The notes below the pieces were generated by a model, which did no database searches, was not told where the DNA came from, and was given only the letters and a program-made list of their open reading frames with translations. Position numbers and translations under genes: made by a program. Positions 1-8,155 of a stretch of 40,429 nt of DNA are shown piece by piece; position 1 is the first letter of the stretch, and each line of letters begins with the position of its first letter. The DNA is from Candidatus Thioglobus sp. (GTDB lineage: Bacteria; Pseudomonadota; Gammaproteobacteria; PS1; Pseudothioglobaceae), in NCBI GenBank assembly GCA_028345955.1, contig JAOMEO010000010.1, forward strand, positions 1 through 40,429. Reading direction: 5' to 3'.

Positions 1-334
1 ATAGATCGCCAATGATGTCTAGTTTGATGTTGTTATCATTTAGTTTTTTTGTTTCATTCTTTAGTACTTTAAGAAACAATTTAAACAGCAATCCAACTTC
101 TTCCTTAGGTCGGTTCATATTCTCACTACTGAAGGCAAAGAGGGTGAGAGTGTTAACACCAATCTTGGCACAATGTTTGACAATTCTGCGAACGCTTTGT
201 ACGCCTTTTTGATGCCCGCTAGAACGTGCAAGCTGTTTTGATTTTGCCCATCGACCATTGCCATCCATAATAATGGCTATATGTTTTAGGGGCTCTTTAG
301 AGATGTTTGTTTGTGTTTTATTAGTTGAACTCAT
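1..334 (-). CDS. uppS: Undecaprenyl diphosphate synthase, N-terminal part (cut by window edge)
   Basis: Cis-prenyltransferase that adds isopentenyl units to farnesyl diphosphate to make the C55 lipid carrier for cell-wall synthesis in the cytoplasm. Reading the minus strand from the ATG at 334 gives 111 residues without a stop up to the window edge, so the C-terminal half is missing. Residues 18-30 read HIAIIMDGNGRWA, the diphosphate-binding signature with its catalytic Asp, and FAFSSENMNRP follows, the second conserved block of the family. A TATAAT-like -10 lies at 343-348 only about 8 bases before the ATG, and no ribosome binding site is visible. It diverges from hisF across 156 bases. Confidence 0.95.
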   Translation of the reverse strand, partial: MSSTNKTQTNISKEPLKHIAIIMDGNGRWAKSKQLARSSGHQKGVQSVRRIVKHCAKIGVNTLTLFAFSSENMNRPKEEVGLLFKLFLKVLKNETKKLNDNNIKLDIIGDL

Positions 335-490
335 AGAGCGCAATTATACCCACAGGGGTTGTGAAACCCGCTGTAAAGTTTCATTACTGCTACAGGGCTT
401 CAGACACAATTCAGGGCTTGCAGAAAAATACAAGTTTTGCTGGAACTGCAAAGCGGTTTAGTCAGAGTTTATGCGGTAAAATTATGCACC

Positions 491-1264
491 ATGAGTTTAG
501 CAAAACGTATTATTCCATGCCTTGATGTTCGAGATGGACGAGTTGTAAAGGGCGTTCAATTTGTTGACATTAAAGATGCCGGAGATCCGATAGAGGTTGC
601 AAAGCGATATGATAGTGAAGGAGCTGATGAGATTACTTTCCTCGACATTACGGCTTCTCATGAAGGCCGTGATACAACCGCACATATGGTAGAAAAAATA
701 GCTGAACAAGTGTTTATTCCGCTCACTGTTGGTGGGGGTATTCGTAAAGCCGAAGATGTACGTGCCATGTTAAACGCCGGCGCTGATAAAGTTGCAGTTA
801 ACTCTGCAGCGATTATTAATCCCAAACTTATCAATGAGTTGTCTGAGCGTTTTGGCTCTCAGTGCATCGTTATTGCAATTGACGCCAAGCAGGTTATTGA
901 CAATCCACCTAAATGGGAAATATTTACTCACGGTGGGCGCAAATCAACCGGCATTGACGCTATTGAGTGGGCAGTGAAGATGACAGAGGGAGATTGTGGT
1001 GCAGGCGAAGTGTTGCTAACCTCTATGGACAGGGATGGCACAAAGGATGGATTTGATATAGATCTTACTCGAGCCATATCAAGTGCTGTGGACGTACCCG
1101 TAATAGCCTCTGGTGGCGTCGGCAACCTATCGCACTTGTCAGCGGGCGTTCTTGAGGGAGGCGCTGATGCAGTCTTAGCGGCTAGTATTTTTCATTATGG
1201 AGAGTATACGGTGAGTGAAGCCAAAAAATCAATGCAGAAAAGCGGCATTGAAGTTCGACTTTAA
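491..1264 (+). CDS. hisF: Imidazole glycerol phosphate synthase, cyclase subunit HisF
   Basis: Cyclase half of imidazole glycerol phosphate synthase. It uses ammonia delivered by HisH to turn PRFAR into IGP and AICAR in histidine synthesis. The 257-residue TIM barrel starts [17 protein letters not shown], with catalytic Asp12 in PCLDV and Asp131 in IVIAIDAK, and has the phosphate loops VGGGIR and ASGGVG. The frame stays open upstream to 437, but the extra 18 residues have no counterpart in the family, so the ATG at 491 is preferred. No other his gene lies in the window. A TAAAAT box sits 8 bases before the ATG and no clear ribosome binding site is seen. Confidence 0.97.
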   Translation: MSLAKRIIPCLDVRDGRVVKGVQFVDIKDAGDPIEVAKRYDSEGADEITFLDITASHEGRDTTAHMVEKIAEQVFIPLTVGGGIRKAEDVRAMLNAGADKVAVNSAAIINPKLINELSERFGSQCIVIAIDAKQVIDNPPKWEIFTHGGRKSTGIDAIEWAVKMTEGDCGAGEVLLTSMDRDGTKDGFDIDLTRAISSAVDVPVIASGGVGNLSHLSAGVLEGGADAVLAASIFHYGEYTVSEAKKSMQKSGIEVRL

Positions 1265-1325
1265 AGCATATTGAGTTTTAAGTCTCAACAGCGTATGATT
1301 ACGCACTTTTGATTCAAGGAAAGCA

Positions 1326-1862
1326 ATGACAGCAAAAAAAGAATTTTGGATGTTGTTGGCTATGTTTATACTGCCAATAGCTTTTGGCGCGTTATTTTTT
1401 TATGCCAACCCAAACTATTTTAGTGAAAGCACGGTTAATTATGGAGAGTTAGTTCGACCTGTAATTGCGACTGATGAGAGTGATATTGAGATTGATGGTG
1501 ACGCCTCCTTGCAAGGAATATGGACCATGGTTTACGTCTCAAGTCATTGCGACGATGCTTGTGAAAAAGCAATTGCAGATATGAAAACTATTCGTACACT
1601 GATGAATGCTGACATGCGTCGCATTCAAAGAATGATTATTATTGAGGATAATTCGACGCCAACAAGCAATGATGAGAGCCTGATTAAGGGAAGGGCCACT
1701 AGTAAAAAACTTACAAAGAGTCTGAAAAAATACACAAAAAATGCCATTTATTTGATTGACCCAATTGGCAATATCATGCTCTATTATGAGCCTCAAAATA
1801 TAGACATTAGATTGGTTATTAAAGACCTTAAACGGCTGTTTAAATATTCCAGAATAGGGTAA
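1326..1862 (+). CDS. SCO-like membrane-anchored thioredoxin-fold protein of the oxidase locus
   Basis: A 178-residue protein with one N-terminal membrane segment (about residues 8-26) and a periplasmic domain resembling SCO/thioredoxin proteins. Cys75 and Cys79 form a C-X3-C pair (SHCDDACEKA), as in SCO copper chaperones, and YLIDPIGNIMLYY near residue 142 matches the late SCO strand. The only histidine is the one next to Cys75, so the distal copper-binding His of SCO proteins is absent. This suggests a thiol-disulphide role or a partner role in copper loading, which is inference. It overlaps ctaB by one base (TAATG), so the two are probably translated together. Similar genes are known beside oxidase assembly genes in other proteobacteria. 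Confidence 0.7.
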   Translation: MTAKKEFWMLLAMFILPIAFGALFFYANPNYFSESTVNYGELVRPVIATDESDIEIDGDASLQGIWTMVYVSSHCDDACEKAIADMKTIRTLMNADMRRIQRMIIIEDNSTPTSNDESLIKGRATSKKLTKSLKKYTKNAIYLIDPIGNIMLYYEPQNIDIRLVIKDLKRLFKYSRIG

Positions 1863-2758
1863 TGAGCACTATGCCATCAATTTCGGATTTATTGGAGTTG
1901 TGTAAGCTAAAGGTTGTTTCGCTTATTATGATAACGGCAGTTGTTGGGATGCTTTTGGCTGTGCCATACCTGCCAAACTTGTTGTTAATAGTTGTTGCCT
2001 CTTTAGGCATTGCGCTTTCGGCAATGTCAGCGGCGGTTTTCAATCATGTTATCGATGAAAAAATCGATATTCAAATGTCAAGAACAAGTCGTCGTCCTCT
2101 GCCTCAAGGCAAAGTGAGTAGAAATCAAGCACTAATCTGGGGCTTGTTTTTGGGGGTTTTTGGTATAGGCTTGTTGCTTGTTTATGTTAACTTGTTGACA
2201 GCAGCTTTAACATTTTTCTCTCTTATTGGTTATGCAGTTTTTTATACCATGTATTTGAAGCGTGCCACGCCTCAGAATATAGTTATTGGCGGGGCTGCTG
2301 GAGCTGCTCCACCAATTTTGGGCTGGACTTCAGTTGCAGGATTGCAAGGCATTGAATATGCGCTTTTGCTTTTTTTGATAGTATTTATTTGGACGCCCCC
2401 TCATTTTTGGGCGCTGGCGATTCATAGACATGAAGAGTATAAAAAAGCCGGAGTACCTATGCTGCCTGTTACACATGGGCTTCAATTTACTAGGGTGCAA
2501 ATTCTTCTTTACACTGTGCTTTTGTTTATTGTCACTCTTCTGCCATATTTAACTGGTATGAGTGGAGTTATTTACTTGGTTTCAGCAGTTATGCTTGGAG
2601 TGCTTTTTTTGGGGTACGCTATTAAGATTTATCGTGAACCTGAAAATCCAAAGATAGCCTTTAAAACATTTAAGTATTCAGTCAATTACTTAATGGTTTT
2701 GTTTGTTTCTCTTTTAGTTGATCATTATCTTTTTATAACTTTTGGTACTATCTCTTAG
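1862..2758 (+). CDS. ctaB: Protohaem IX farnesyltransferase (haem O synthase)
   Basis: Multi-pass UbiA-type prenyltransferase that attaches a farnesyl group to haem B to give haem O, the precursor of haem A. The protein has 298 residues with about nine hydrophobic segments. The first Asp-rich motif is at 61-80 (N61, D65, D69, then SRTSRRPLPQG), and the second conserved loop reads YLKRATPQNIVIGGAAGA. The start codon overlaps the stop of the SCO-like gene (TAATG). It converges on the SCO1 gene with 50 bases between. Together with ctaA it supplies haem A to the oxidase encoded at 4792-9034. The name cyoE is used for the same family. Confidence 0.96.
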   Translation: MSTMPSISDLLELCKLKVVSLIMITAVVGMLLAVPYLPNLLLIVVASLGIALSAMSAAVFNHVIDEKIDIQMSRTSRRPLPQGKVSRNQALIWGLFLGVFGIGLLLVYVNLLTAALTFFSLIGYAVFYTMYLKRATPQNIVIGGAAGAAPPILGWTSVAGLQGIEYALLLFLIVFIWTPPHFWALAIHRHEEYKKAGVPMLPVTHGLQFTRVQILLYTVLLFIVTLLPYLTGMSGVIYLVSAVMLGVLFLGYAIKIYREPENPKIAFKTFKYSVNYLMVLFVSLLVDHYLFITFGTIS

Positions 2759-2808
2759 TCATGAAAGGCATGCTTCAAGTCTTCAAAGCAGCAGCGATTA
2801 GATTTACC

Positions 2809-3486
2809 TTATCTTAGTGTCTCAATAATCTTGTCGAGCGCTTCCGCCATTGGTTTTGGTTCGTGAGGGCTGGTTAATAATGCTGTTAGTTTTAAGTCGG
2901 GATTAAATAATAAAAAACTAGTTGTGTGGTCAACATTATAGTGTTCATGTGAGCCAGCCTCTTGATCTTCATGACTGCTGTGGTCTGATTGAGACAATTT
3001 TTGAGATTCAACGACTTGATGATAAATCCCCAAAGACTTGCTAATAGTTTCTAGTTCATGGCCGTGTGCTGTCAACCCAAGAAAAGACGAATTAAAGGCG
3101 CCAGCAAACTGGTCAAGCATTCCTATGTCACGAGCCGGATCAACCGAAACAAAAACAACTTGAAGCTTGTCTTTATTTTCCATCATCTCAAAGCTAAGGT
3201 TGATTTTTGAAAGATCTATAGGACACACATCTGGGCAAGAGGCGTAACCAAAGTACATTAAAACCCACTTGCCTTTAGCTACTTCTGATAGATTCAACGA
3301 TTCAGATTTATCGTTTACAAAATTAAGCTTCTCAGAAAAAGATTTAGCTTCAGGGTAAAGTGAAGCTGTAGGCGCAACTGATTTTTTAAGTCCTTCAATA
3401 TCTTGTTGACCACTAAAATATAGGAAGTAAGCAATAGCAGCAAGGACTATTAGAATAAGCGAAATAAATTGAGTAATCTTATTCAT
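2809..3486 (-). CDS. SCO1/SenC copper chaperone
   Basis: Membrane-anchored periplasmic copper chaperone that metallates the CuA centre of cytochrome oxidase subunit II. The 225-residue protein has an N-terminal anchor (about residues 7-24) and a thioredoxin fold. The copper ligands are all present: Cys84 and Cys88 in SCPDVCP and His187 in VDHTTSF. Between the fold and the ligand His there is a His/Asp/Glu-rich stretch (about residues 167-187) with five histidines, which could hold extra copper. It lies 42 bases downstream of ctaA on the same strand, so the two probably form one transcript. It is a second SCO-like protein beside the one at 1326. Confidence 0.94.
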   Translation of the reverse strand: MNKITQFISLILIVLAAIAYFLYFSGQQDIEGLKKSVAPTASLYPEAKSFSEKLNFVNDKSESLNLSEVAKGKWVLMYFGYASCPDVCPIDLSKINLSFEMMENKDKLQVVFVSVDPARDIGMLDQFAGAFNSSFLGLTAHGHELETISKSLGIYHQVVESQKLSQSDHSSHEDQEAGSHEHYNVDHTTSFLLFNPDLKLTALLTSPHEPKPMAEALDKIIETLR

Positions 3487-3528
3487 TAAGGGGCTTTTAG
3501 TCTAAGTAAGAAAACCGCAAATTATACT

Positions 3529-4494
3529 TTATGCTTTTGGATTGTTAACTATTTTGTGTAACAGACCAATCAAGCTTAACAAAAGACCTAGAGCAACGGC
3601 ATTGTGCATAACGGCTACAAGCATAGGCAAAGATAAAACAACATTCATAATGCCCAGAACTACCTGTGCCACTAATAATGCGAGTATAAGCAATAGATTG
3701 TTTTTAAGCCTTGGATAGTTTTTAAAATTAAAAATCAAAAAGGCCAAAGCCATTGTTAAAACAAGGGCGCCAATTCTATGTAGCATTTGAATTGCACTCC
3801 TGGTTTGACTTTCAAGCACACCAAACTCATAATCTATGCCAAGCGGTCCCCAAAAAAACGCATTTTTAAAATCCATATTGTCTGGCCATAATTCCCCCAA
3901 ACAGGTTGGAAAGTATTCCCCACAAGAGAGTGAAGCATAGTTGGCGCTTGTCCAGCCTCCTAAAAAGATTTGAACTAATAACAGAATAATGGAGGAAGTA
4001 AGTATTAATTTATGCCGCTTTAAAATATGTTGACTGATTCGGCTTGGAACGCTCTGATTTAACAGCAGCCATAGTATCAAAACAGTTGTCGTAAACCCCC
4101 CCATTAAGTGCATTGAAACTATGCCAGGGTGAACTAACTCGGTAACTGTCCACATTCCTAAGGCGCCCTGGAATCCAACTAACAGAACCAAAAAGGCAGG
4201 CAGCTTTATTGATTGGTAGCGCGGTGTTTTACGAAAGGCTGCAAAGAAAAATACCACTAAAATCAAAACTCCTAGGAGTGAGGCAGCGTATCTGTGGATC
4301 ATTTCTTTCCATGCCTTTCCAATATCAAGTGGTCTTTCATACTCACTAGAGGCGACATCAGGAACAATGAGTTTGCCATAACACCCTGGCCAATCAGGGC
4401 AGCCAAGACCGGCATCAGCAAGACGGGTATATGCGCCAAGGACCACAACCACCACAGCTAATAAAAGAGCAAAATTAAGGGTTTTTGTATACAT
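3529..4494 (-). CDS. ctaA: Haem A synthase (COX15/CtaA)
   Basis: Integral membrane enzyme that oxidises the C8 methyl of haem O to make haem A. Eight hydrophobic segments are visible. The conserved haem-ligand histidines occur in MIHRYAAS, VSMHLMGG, QMLHRIGA and VMHNAVAL, and the first periplasmic loop has the family pattern ADAGLGCPDWPGC. A second pair of cysteines (SCGEYFPTC) lies in the later loop. The frame is open up to 4545. The ATG at 4494 is chosen because GGGA sits about 7 bases before it, giving 321 residues; the ATG at 4500 is possible. It is divergent from coxB and is followed by SCO1 on the same strand. Confidence 0.95.
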   Translation of the reverse strand: MYTKTLNFALLLAVVVVVLGAYTRLADAGLGCPDWPGCYGKLIVPDVASSEYERPLDIGKAWKEMIHRYAASLLGVLILVVFFFAAFRKTPRYQSIKLPAFLVLLVGFQGALGMWTVTELVHPGIVSMHLMGGFTTTVLILWLLLNQSVPSRISQHILKRHKLILTSSIILLLVQIFLGGWTSANYASLSCGEYFPTCLGELWPDNMDFKNAFFWGPLGIDYEFGVLESQTRSAIQMLHRIGALVLTMALAFLIFNFKNYPRLKNNLLLILALLVAQVVLGIMNVVLSLPMLVAVMHNAVALGLLLSLIGLLHKIVNNPKA

Positions 4495-4663
4495 ATGCAT
4501 TTCCCAAAAGCAACTAAAGGCGAATATTGAGTTATGATCAAACACTGAAAAAACAAGTACTATTTTATCTAATTTTTGACTGATTAAAAATGAGCATATA
4601 TTAGATTTTTCTATATAATTATTAACATCGATATTTGGACTATTATTAGAAATTTTTCTGGTG

Positions 4664-4726
4664 ATGAAAAAAGTTCAATTCGCATTGAGAATAAAGGCGA
4701 GTTATTGCTTGGTAAAAAAGCAATAA
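4664..4726 (+). promoter_or_regulatory. coxB leader: short ORF ending in a perfect hairpin
   Basis: The 297-base region between ctaA and coxB holds a short frame from ATG 4664 to TAA 4726 (20 residues, starting MKKVQFALR). Its last nine codons coincide with a perfect 9-bp inverted repeat, TTATTGCTT at 4702-4710 and AAGCAATAA at 4718-4726, around the loop GGTAAAA. No T tract follows, so it is not a plain terminator. The start has no convincing ribosome binding site. It could be a leader peptide, an mRNA stabiliser or a protein-binding dyad; which of these cannot be told from sequence. I see no convincing promoter in the rest of the gap. Confidence 0.35.
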
Positions 4727-4791
4727 ACAGGTATCATTTGTATGTTTTTTTGATTGTAATTGCTTGAAATAAGATTAAATTTGGAGAGTCT

Positions 4792-5892
4792 ATGAAACAA
4801 TTTTTGACGCTTACAGGGGCAATTGCCGCGTTAATTAGTTCGAGAGCCGTGATAGCGGAATATGGCTTGAACATGACAAAAGGCGTATCCACTATAAGTG
4901 GAGATATCTATAACTTACATATGATGGTTTTCTGGGTGTGTTTCGTTATTGGAGTTGTCGTTTTTGGCGCAATGTTTTACTCAATTATCACTCACAGAAA
5001 GTCAAAGGGCGTCAAAGCAGCCAATTTTCATGACAGCACAACCGTTGAACTTATCTGGACAGGTATTCCCATCCTGATACTTATTGCGATGGCCATTCCA
5101 GCGTCTAAAGTACTTATTGAGGCTGAAGTCTTAGACAAGGCCGACATGACTGTTAAGGTTACCGGTCACCAGTGGAAGTGGCAATATGACTACCCCGAAG
5201 AAGGAATAGGATTTATGTCCAATCTTGCCCAGTCTTCCAGAGACGCTATTAATTTGGATGACAAGCCCGAAAACTATCTTTTAGAAGTTGACAAACGTTT
5301 GGTTTTGCCTGTGGATACCAAGGTTCGTTTTCTTATAACTGCAAATGATGTAATTCATGCTTGGTGGGTCCCGGCCTTTGCCGTCAAGCAAGATGCCAAC
5401 CCTGGCTTTATTAACGATGCATGGGTAGAGGTTACCGAAGAAGGAACTTACAGAGGCCAATGTGCTGAACTCTGTGGCAAAGACCACGGCTTCATGCCAA
5501 TTGTTGTCGATGTTGTTTCTAAAGATGCTTTTGCGGCATGGGTTGCTGAACAAAAAGCTGAAAAAGCTGAAGCCGCTGCAAGCGCAACAAAGACTTGGTC
5601 TGAGGACGAACTTGTTGCAAATGGCGAGTCTATTTATAATGCCAACTGTTCGGGTTGCCATCAAAAAGATGGCTCAGGTATTCCAGGAGCCTTCCCAGCA
5701 ATGACAGACTCAACTATTGCCAATGGCCCAGCTTCTGACCACTTAGACATAGTTATTAACGGTAAGGGCGGTATGCCGGCATTCAAAATGCTGGGAGACG
5801 CTGACCTAGCATCAGTGATTACTTATGAAAGAAGAGCTTTTGGCAACAATGGCACAGTTGTTCAACCATCAGATGTTACGTCTGCACGTTAA
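4792..5892 (+). CDS. coxB: Cytochrome c oxidase subunit II with fused cytochrome c domain
   Basis: Electron-entry subunit of the oxidase, in the inner membrane with its CuA domain in the periplasm. The 366 residues contain a signal sequence (1-22), two membrane helices (about 44-65 and 84-104), a cupredoxin domain and a C-terminal class I cytochrome c domain. CuA ligands are visible: His189 (VIHAWWVP), Cys224, Cys228, His232 and Met235 (CAELCGKDHGFM). The haem c site is C286-X2-C289-H290 (CSGCH) with a likely axial Met near 328 (GGMPAF). The fusion is of the caa3 type. A GGAG ribosome binding site precedes the ATG. It heads the run coxB-coxA-small protein-cox11-coxC. Confidence 0.97.
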   Translation: MKQFLTLTGAIAALISSRAVIAEYGLNMTKGVSTISGDIYNLHMMVFWVCFVIGVVVFGAMFYSIITHRKSKGVKAANFHDSTTVELIWTGIPILILIAMAIPASKVLIEAEVLDKADMTVKVTGHQWKWQYDYPEEGIGFMSNLAQSSRDAINLDDKPENYLLEVDKRLVLPVDTKVRFLITANDVIHAWWVPAFAVKQDANPGFINDAWVEVTEEGTYRGQCAELCGKDHGFMPIVVDVVSKDAFAAWVAEQKAEKAEAAASATKTWSEDELVANGESIYNANCSGCHQKDGSGIPGAFPAMTDSTIANGPASDHLDIVINGKGGMPAFKMLGDADLASVITYERRAFGNNGTVVQPSDVTSAR

Positions 5893-5907
5893 TTTAAGGA
5901 GAAACAA

Positions 5908-7518
5908 ATGAGCACCATTTCAGCAGTAGCAGCACACGATGATCATCATGGGCCTGAAAAAGGCCTGCTAAGGTGGGTTAAAACAACCAACCATAAGGAC
6001 ATTGGCACGCTCTACTTGTGGTTTGCTTTTTCAATGCTACTTTTAGGTGGCGCATTCGCAATGGGTATTCGTGCTGAGCTTTTGCATCCTGGCTTACAAT
6101 TAATGGATCCACAATTCTTTAACCAGCTAACAACCATGCATGGTTTGATCATGGTTTTTGGTGCAATTATGCCAGCCTTTGTTGGATTGGCAAACTGGCT
6201 CATTCCGATGATGGTTGGGGCGCCTGATATGGCCTTGCCACGTTTGAACAACTGGAGTTTTTGGGTTCTGCCATTTGCGGGGGCAATTTTGTTGAGCACG
6301 TTTTTTATGGAAGGCGGAGCGCCAGCTTTTGGTTGGACATTCTATGCACCACTTTCAACCACTTTTGCGCCTGACTCAACTGACTTCTTTATTTTTGCGA
6401 TTCACTTGTTAGGCTTCTCCTCAATCATGGGGGCAATTAATATTATTGCCACTGTCCTCAACATGAAGGCTCCAGAGATGAGATTAATGGACATGCCACT
6501 ATTTGTATGGACTTGGCTAATTACATCATTTCTATTAATCGGTGCGATGCCTGTTTTGGCTGGCGCTGTAACAATGATGCTCACAGACCGTAATTTTGGC
6601 ACTGCATTTTTTGACGCAACTGGAGGTGGGGACCCAGTAATGTTCCAGCATATTTTCTGGTTCTTTGGCCATCCTGAAGTCTATATTATGATTTTGCCGG
6701 CTTTTGGTGTTATTTCACATATCCTTCCAACCTTTGCACGGAAACCGTTGTTTGGTTACGCGTCAATGGTTTATGCAACCGCTTCAATTGCTTTCTTATC
6801 CTATATTGTTTGGGCACATCACATGTTTTTAACAGGCATGCCGGTAGCGGGCGAGCTCTACTTTATGTATGCAACCATGTTGATTGCGGTACCAACAGGC
6901 GTAAAAGTTTTTAACTGGGTGGCGACAATTTGGAAAGGTTCTATGACTTTTGAGACGCCTATGCTTTGGGCGTTATCGTTCGTTATACTATTCACAATCG
7001 GGGGCTTCTCTGGACTAATGCTGGGTATTGTTCCAGCTGATATCCAGTATCACGACACCTATTTTGTGGTTGCACACTTCCACTATGTTCTGGTAACAGG
7101 AGCGTTGTGGGGAATTATTGCTGCAGTGTTTTACTGGCTCCCAAAATGGACAGGCAAGATGTATAACGAAACGCTTGGAAAGATTCATTTTTGGTGGGCA
7201 ATGATATCTGTGAATGTGGTGTTTTTCCCGCAACACTTTTTAGGGCTTGCAGGAATGCCACGTCGCATTCCAGATTACTCGCTGCAGTTTGCTGACTTTA
7301 ACTATATCTCTTCAATTGGAGGTTTCGCTTTCGGTTTATCATTTGTACTATTTGCTTATATTGTCGTTGATTGTATACGTAACGGCAAGCCTGCTGATTC
7401 ACGACCTTGGTATAGTGCCAAAGGGCTCGAATGGACGCTGTCTTCGCCGGCGCCATACCATAGTTTTAATACGCCTCCAACACGAGCGGAAATTTTGGAA
7501 GAGTCGCAGCACAGCTAA
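5908..7518 (+). CDS. coxA: Cytochrome c oxidase subunit I
   Basis: Catalytic subunit that reduces O2 at the haem a3-CuB centre and pumps protons. The 536 residues form the usual twelve-helix protein. Visible ligands in order are the low-spin haem His in TTMHGLIM, the CuB His and cross-linked Tyr with the pathway Glu in FGHPEVY, the CuB pair in WAHHMF, and the two haem histidines in AHFHYVL. The D-channel entry Asp lies in [13 protein letters not shown]. The GHPEV glutamate places it among A1-type haem-copper oxidases. An AAGGAG ribosome binding site precedes the ATG. Its stop overlaps the start of a 33-residue reading frame. Confidence 0.98.
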   Translation: MSTISAVAAHDDHHGPEKGLLRWVKTTNHKDIGTLYLWFAFSMLLLGGAFAMGIRAELLHPGLQLMDPQFFNQLTTMHGLIMVFGAIMPAFVGLANWLIPMMVGAPDMALPRLNNWSFWVLPFAGAILLSTFFMEGGAPAFGWTFYAPLSTTFAPDSTDFFIFAIHLLGFSSIMGAINIIATVLNMKAPEMRLMDMPLFVWTWLITSFLLIGAMPVLAGAVTMMLTDRNFGTAFFDATGGGDPVMFQHIFWFFGHPEVYIMILPAFGVISHILPTFARKPLFGYASMVYATASIAFLSYIVWAHHMFLTGMPVAGELYFMYATMLIAVPTGVKVFNWVATIWKGSMTFETPMLWALSFVILFTIGGFSGLMLGIVPADIQYHDTYFVVAHFHYVLVTGALWGIIAAVFYWLPKWTGKMYNETLGKIHFWWAMISVNVVFFPQHFLGLAGMPRRIPDYSLQFADFNYISSIGGFAFGLSFVLFAYIVVDCIRNGKPADSRPWYSAKGLEWTLSSPAPYHSFNTPPTRAEILEESQHS

Positions 7519-7619
7519 TGGCTGATAATAGAAATAAAAAAGGTGCCATCATAACCGCTATTGTGGTTGGCGCCGTTGCAATAGGAGTATATGTAGCGAC
7601 CATTATGCTTAATGGTTGA
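7518..7619 (+). CDS. 33-residue single-span membrane protein between coxA and cox11
   Basis: This frame starts in the coxA stop (TAATG at 7516-7520) and ends in TGA at 7617-7619, three bases before the cox11 ATG. It encodes a polar, basic N-terminus (MADNRNKKG) and one hydrophobic helix (about residues 10-30), so an N-in single-span protein is likely. The position matches the tiny proteins annotated elsewhere as small oxidase assembly protein or small subunit, found between coxA and cox11 in other proteobacteria. The tight packing (overlap upstream, near-contact downstream) supports a real gene. Its function is not shown by the sequence. It could help assemble subunit I or the Cox11 complex. 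Confidence 0.7.
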   Translation: MADNRNKKGAIITAIVVGAVAIGVYVATIMLNG

Positions 7620-7621
7620 TT

Positions 7622-8143
7622 ATGGAAAGAAAAAAAATAACAAAAGGGTTTTGGATCAAACTGGTTTCGATCCCCATCTTGATGTTCTTTTTTGCTTTTG
7701 CGTTGGTCCCGATTTATGAAGTTTTGTGCGAAATCACAGGTTTTAATGGGACGACTGGAAGGGTAGAGGCTGAACAGCAATATGAAGTGAATGAAGAGAG
7801 ACTAGTTACGGTAAGTTTTTTTGCGTCAACGATGCCAGGATTTCCGGTACAGTTTGGGCCCAAGGTTAACTCAATTGAGGTTGTCCCTGGAAAGTTTTAT
7901 ACTGTGAGTTATGTTGCTAAGAACAACACAGATGAAATAGTTTTTGGCCAAGCTATACCTAGTGTTGCACCAACAGATGCAGCACTTCACTTTAAAAAGT
8001 TAGAGTGTTTTTGTTTTGTTAGGCAGGAGTTCAAGCCAAATGAGGAGGTCGAAATGGCACTTCGATTTGTAATTGAGCCCGAAATGGAAGAAAGAATTAA
8101 AGATGTAAGTTTATCGTATAATTTTTTTAAGTTAGATAGTTAG
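7622..8143 (+). CDS. cox11: Cytochrome c oxidase assembly protein Cox11/CtaG
   Basis: Membrane-anchored periplasmic copper chaperone that delivers copper to the CuB site of subunit I. The 173-residue protein has one N-terminal helix (about 10-31), followed by a Cys in YEVLCEITGF, and an immunoglobulin-like domain. The copper-binding motif is KLECFCFVRQ, with the C-F-C pair of the family. The frame also allows a TTG start at 7616, but the ATG at 7622 gives the expected N-terminus. It lies between the 33-residue gene and coxC in one transcript. Confidence 0.96.
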   Translation: MERKKITKGFWIKLVSIPILMFFFAFALVPIYEVLCEITGFNGTTGRVEAEQQYEVNEERLVTVSFFASTMPGFPVQFGPKVNSIEVVPGKFYTVSYVAKNNTDEIVFGQAIPSVAPTDAALHFKKLECFCFVRQEFKPNEEVEMALRFVIEPEMEERIKDVSLSYNFFKLDS

Positions 8144-8155
8144 AGAGGAAGAAAA

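Noticed and set aside
437-490. Longer hisF starting at 437
   Set aside because: The added 18 residues are not part of the HisF fold, and the conserved N-terminus begins at the ATG at 491.
5281-5664. 127-residue open frame on the minus strand inside coxB
   Set aside because: It lies wholly opposite a well-supported gene with intact motifs, has no recognisable domain and no ribosome binding site, so it is a shadow frame.
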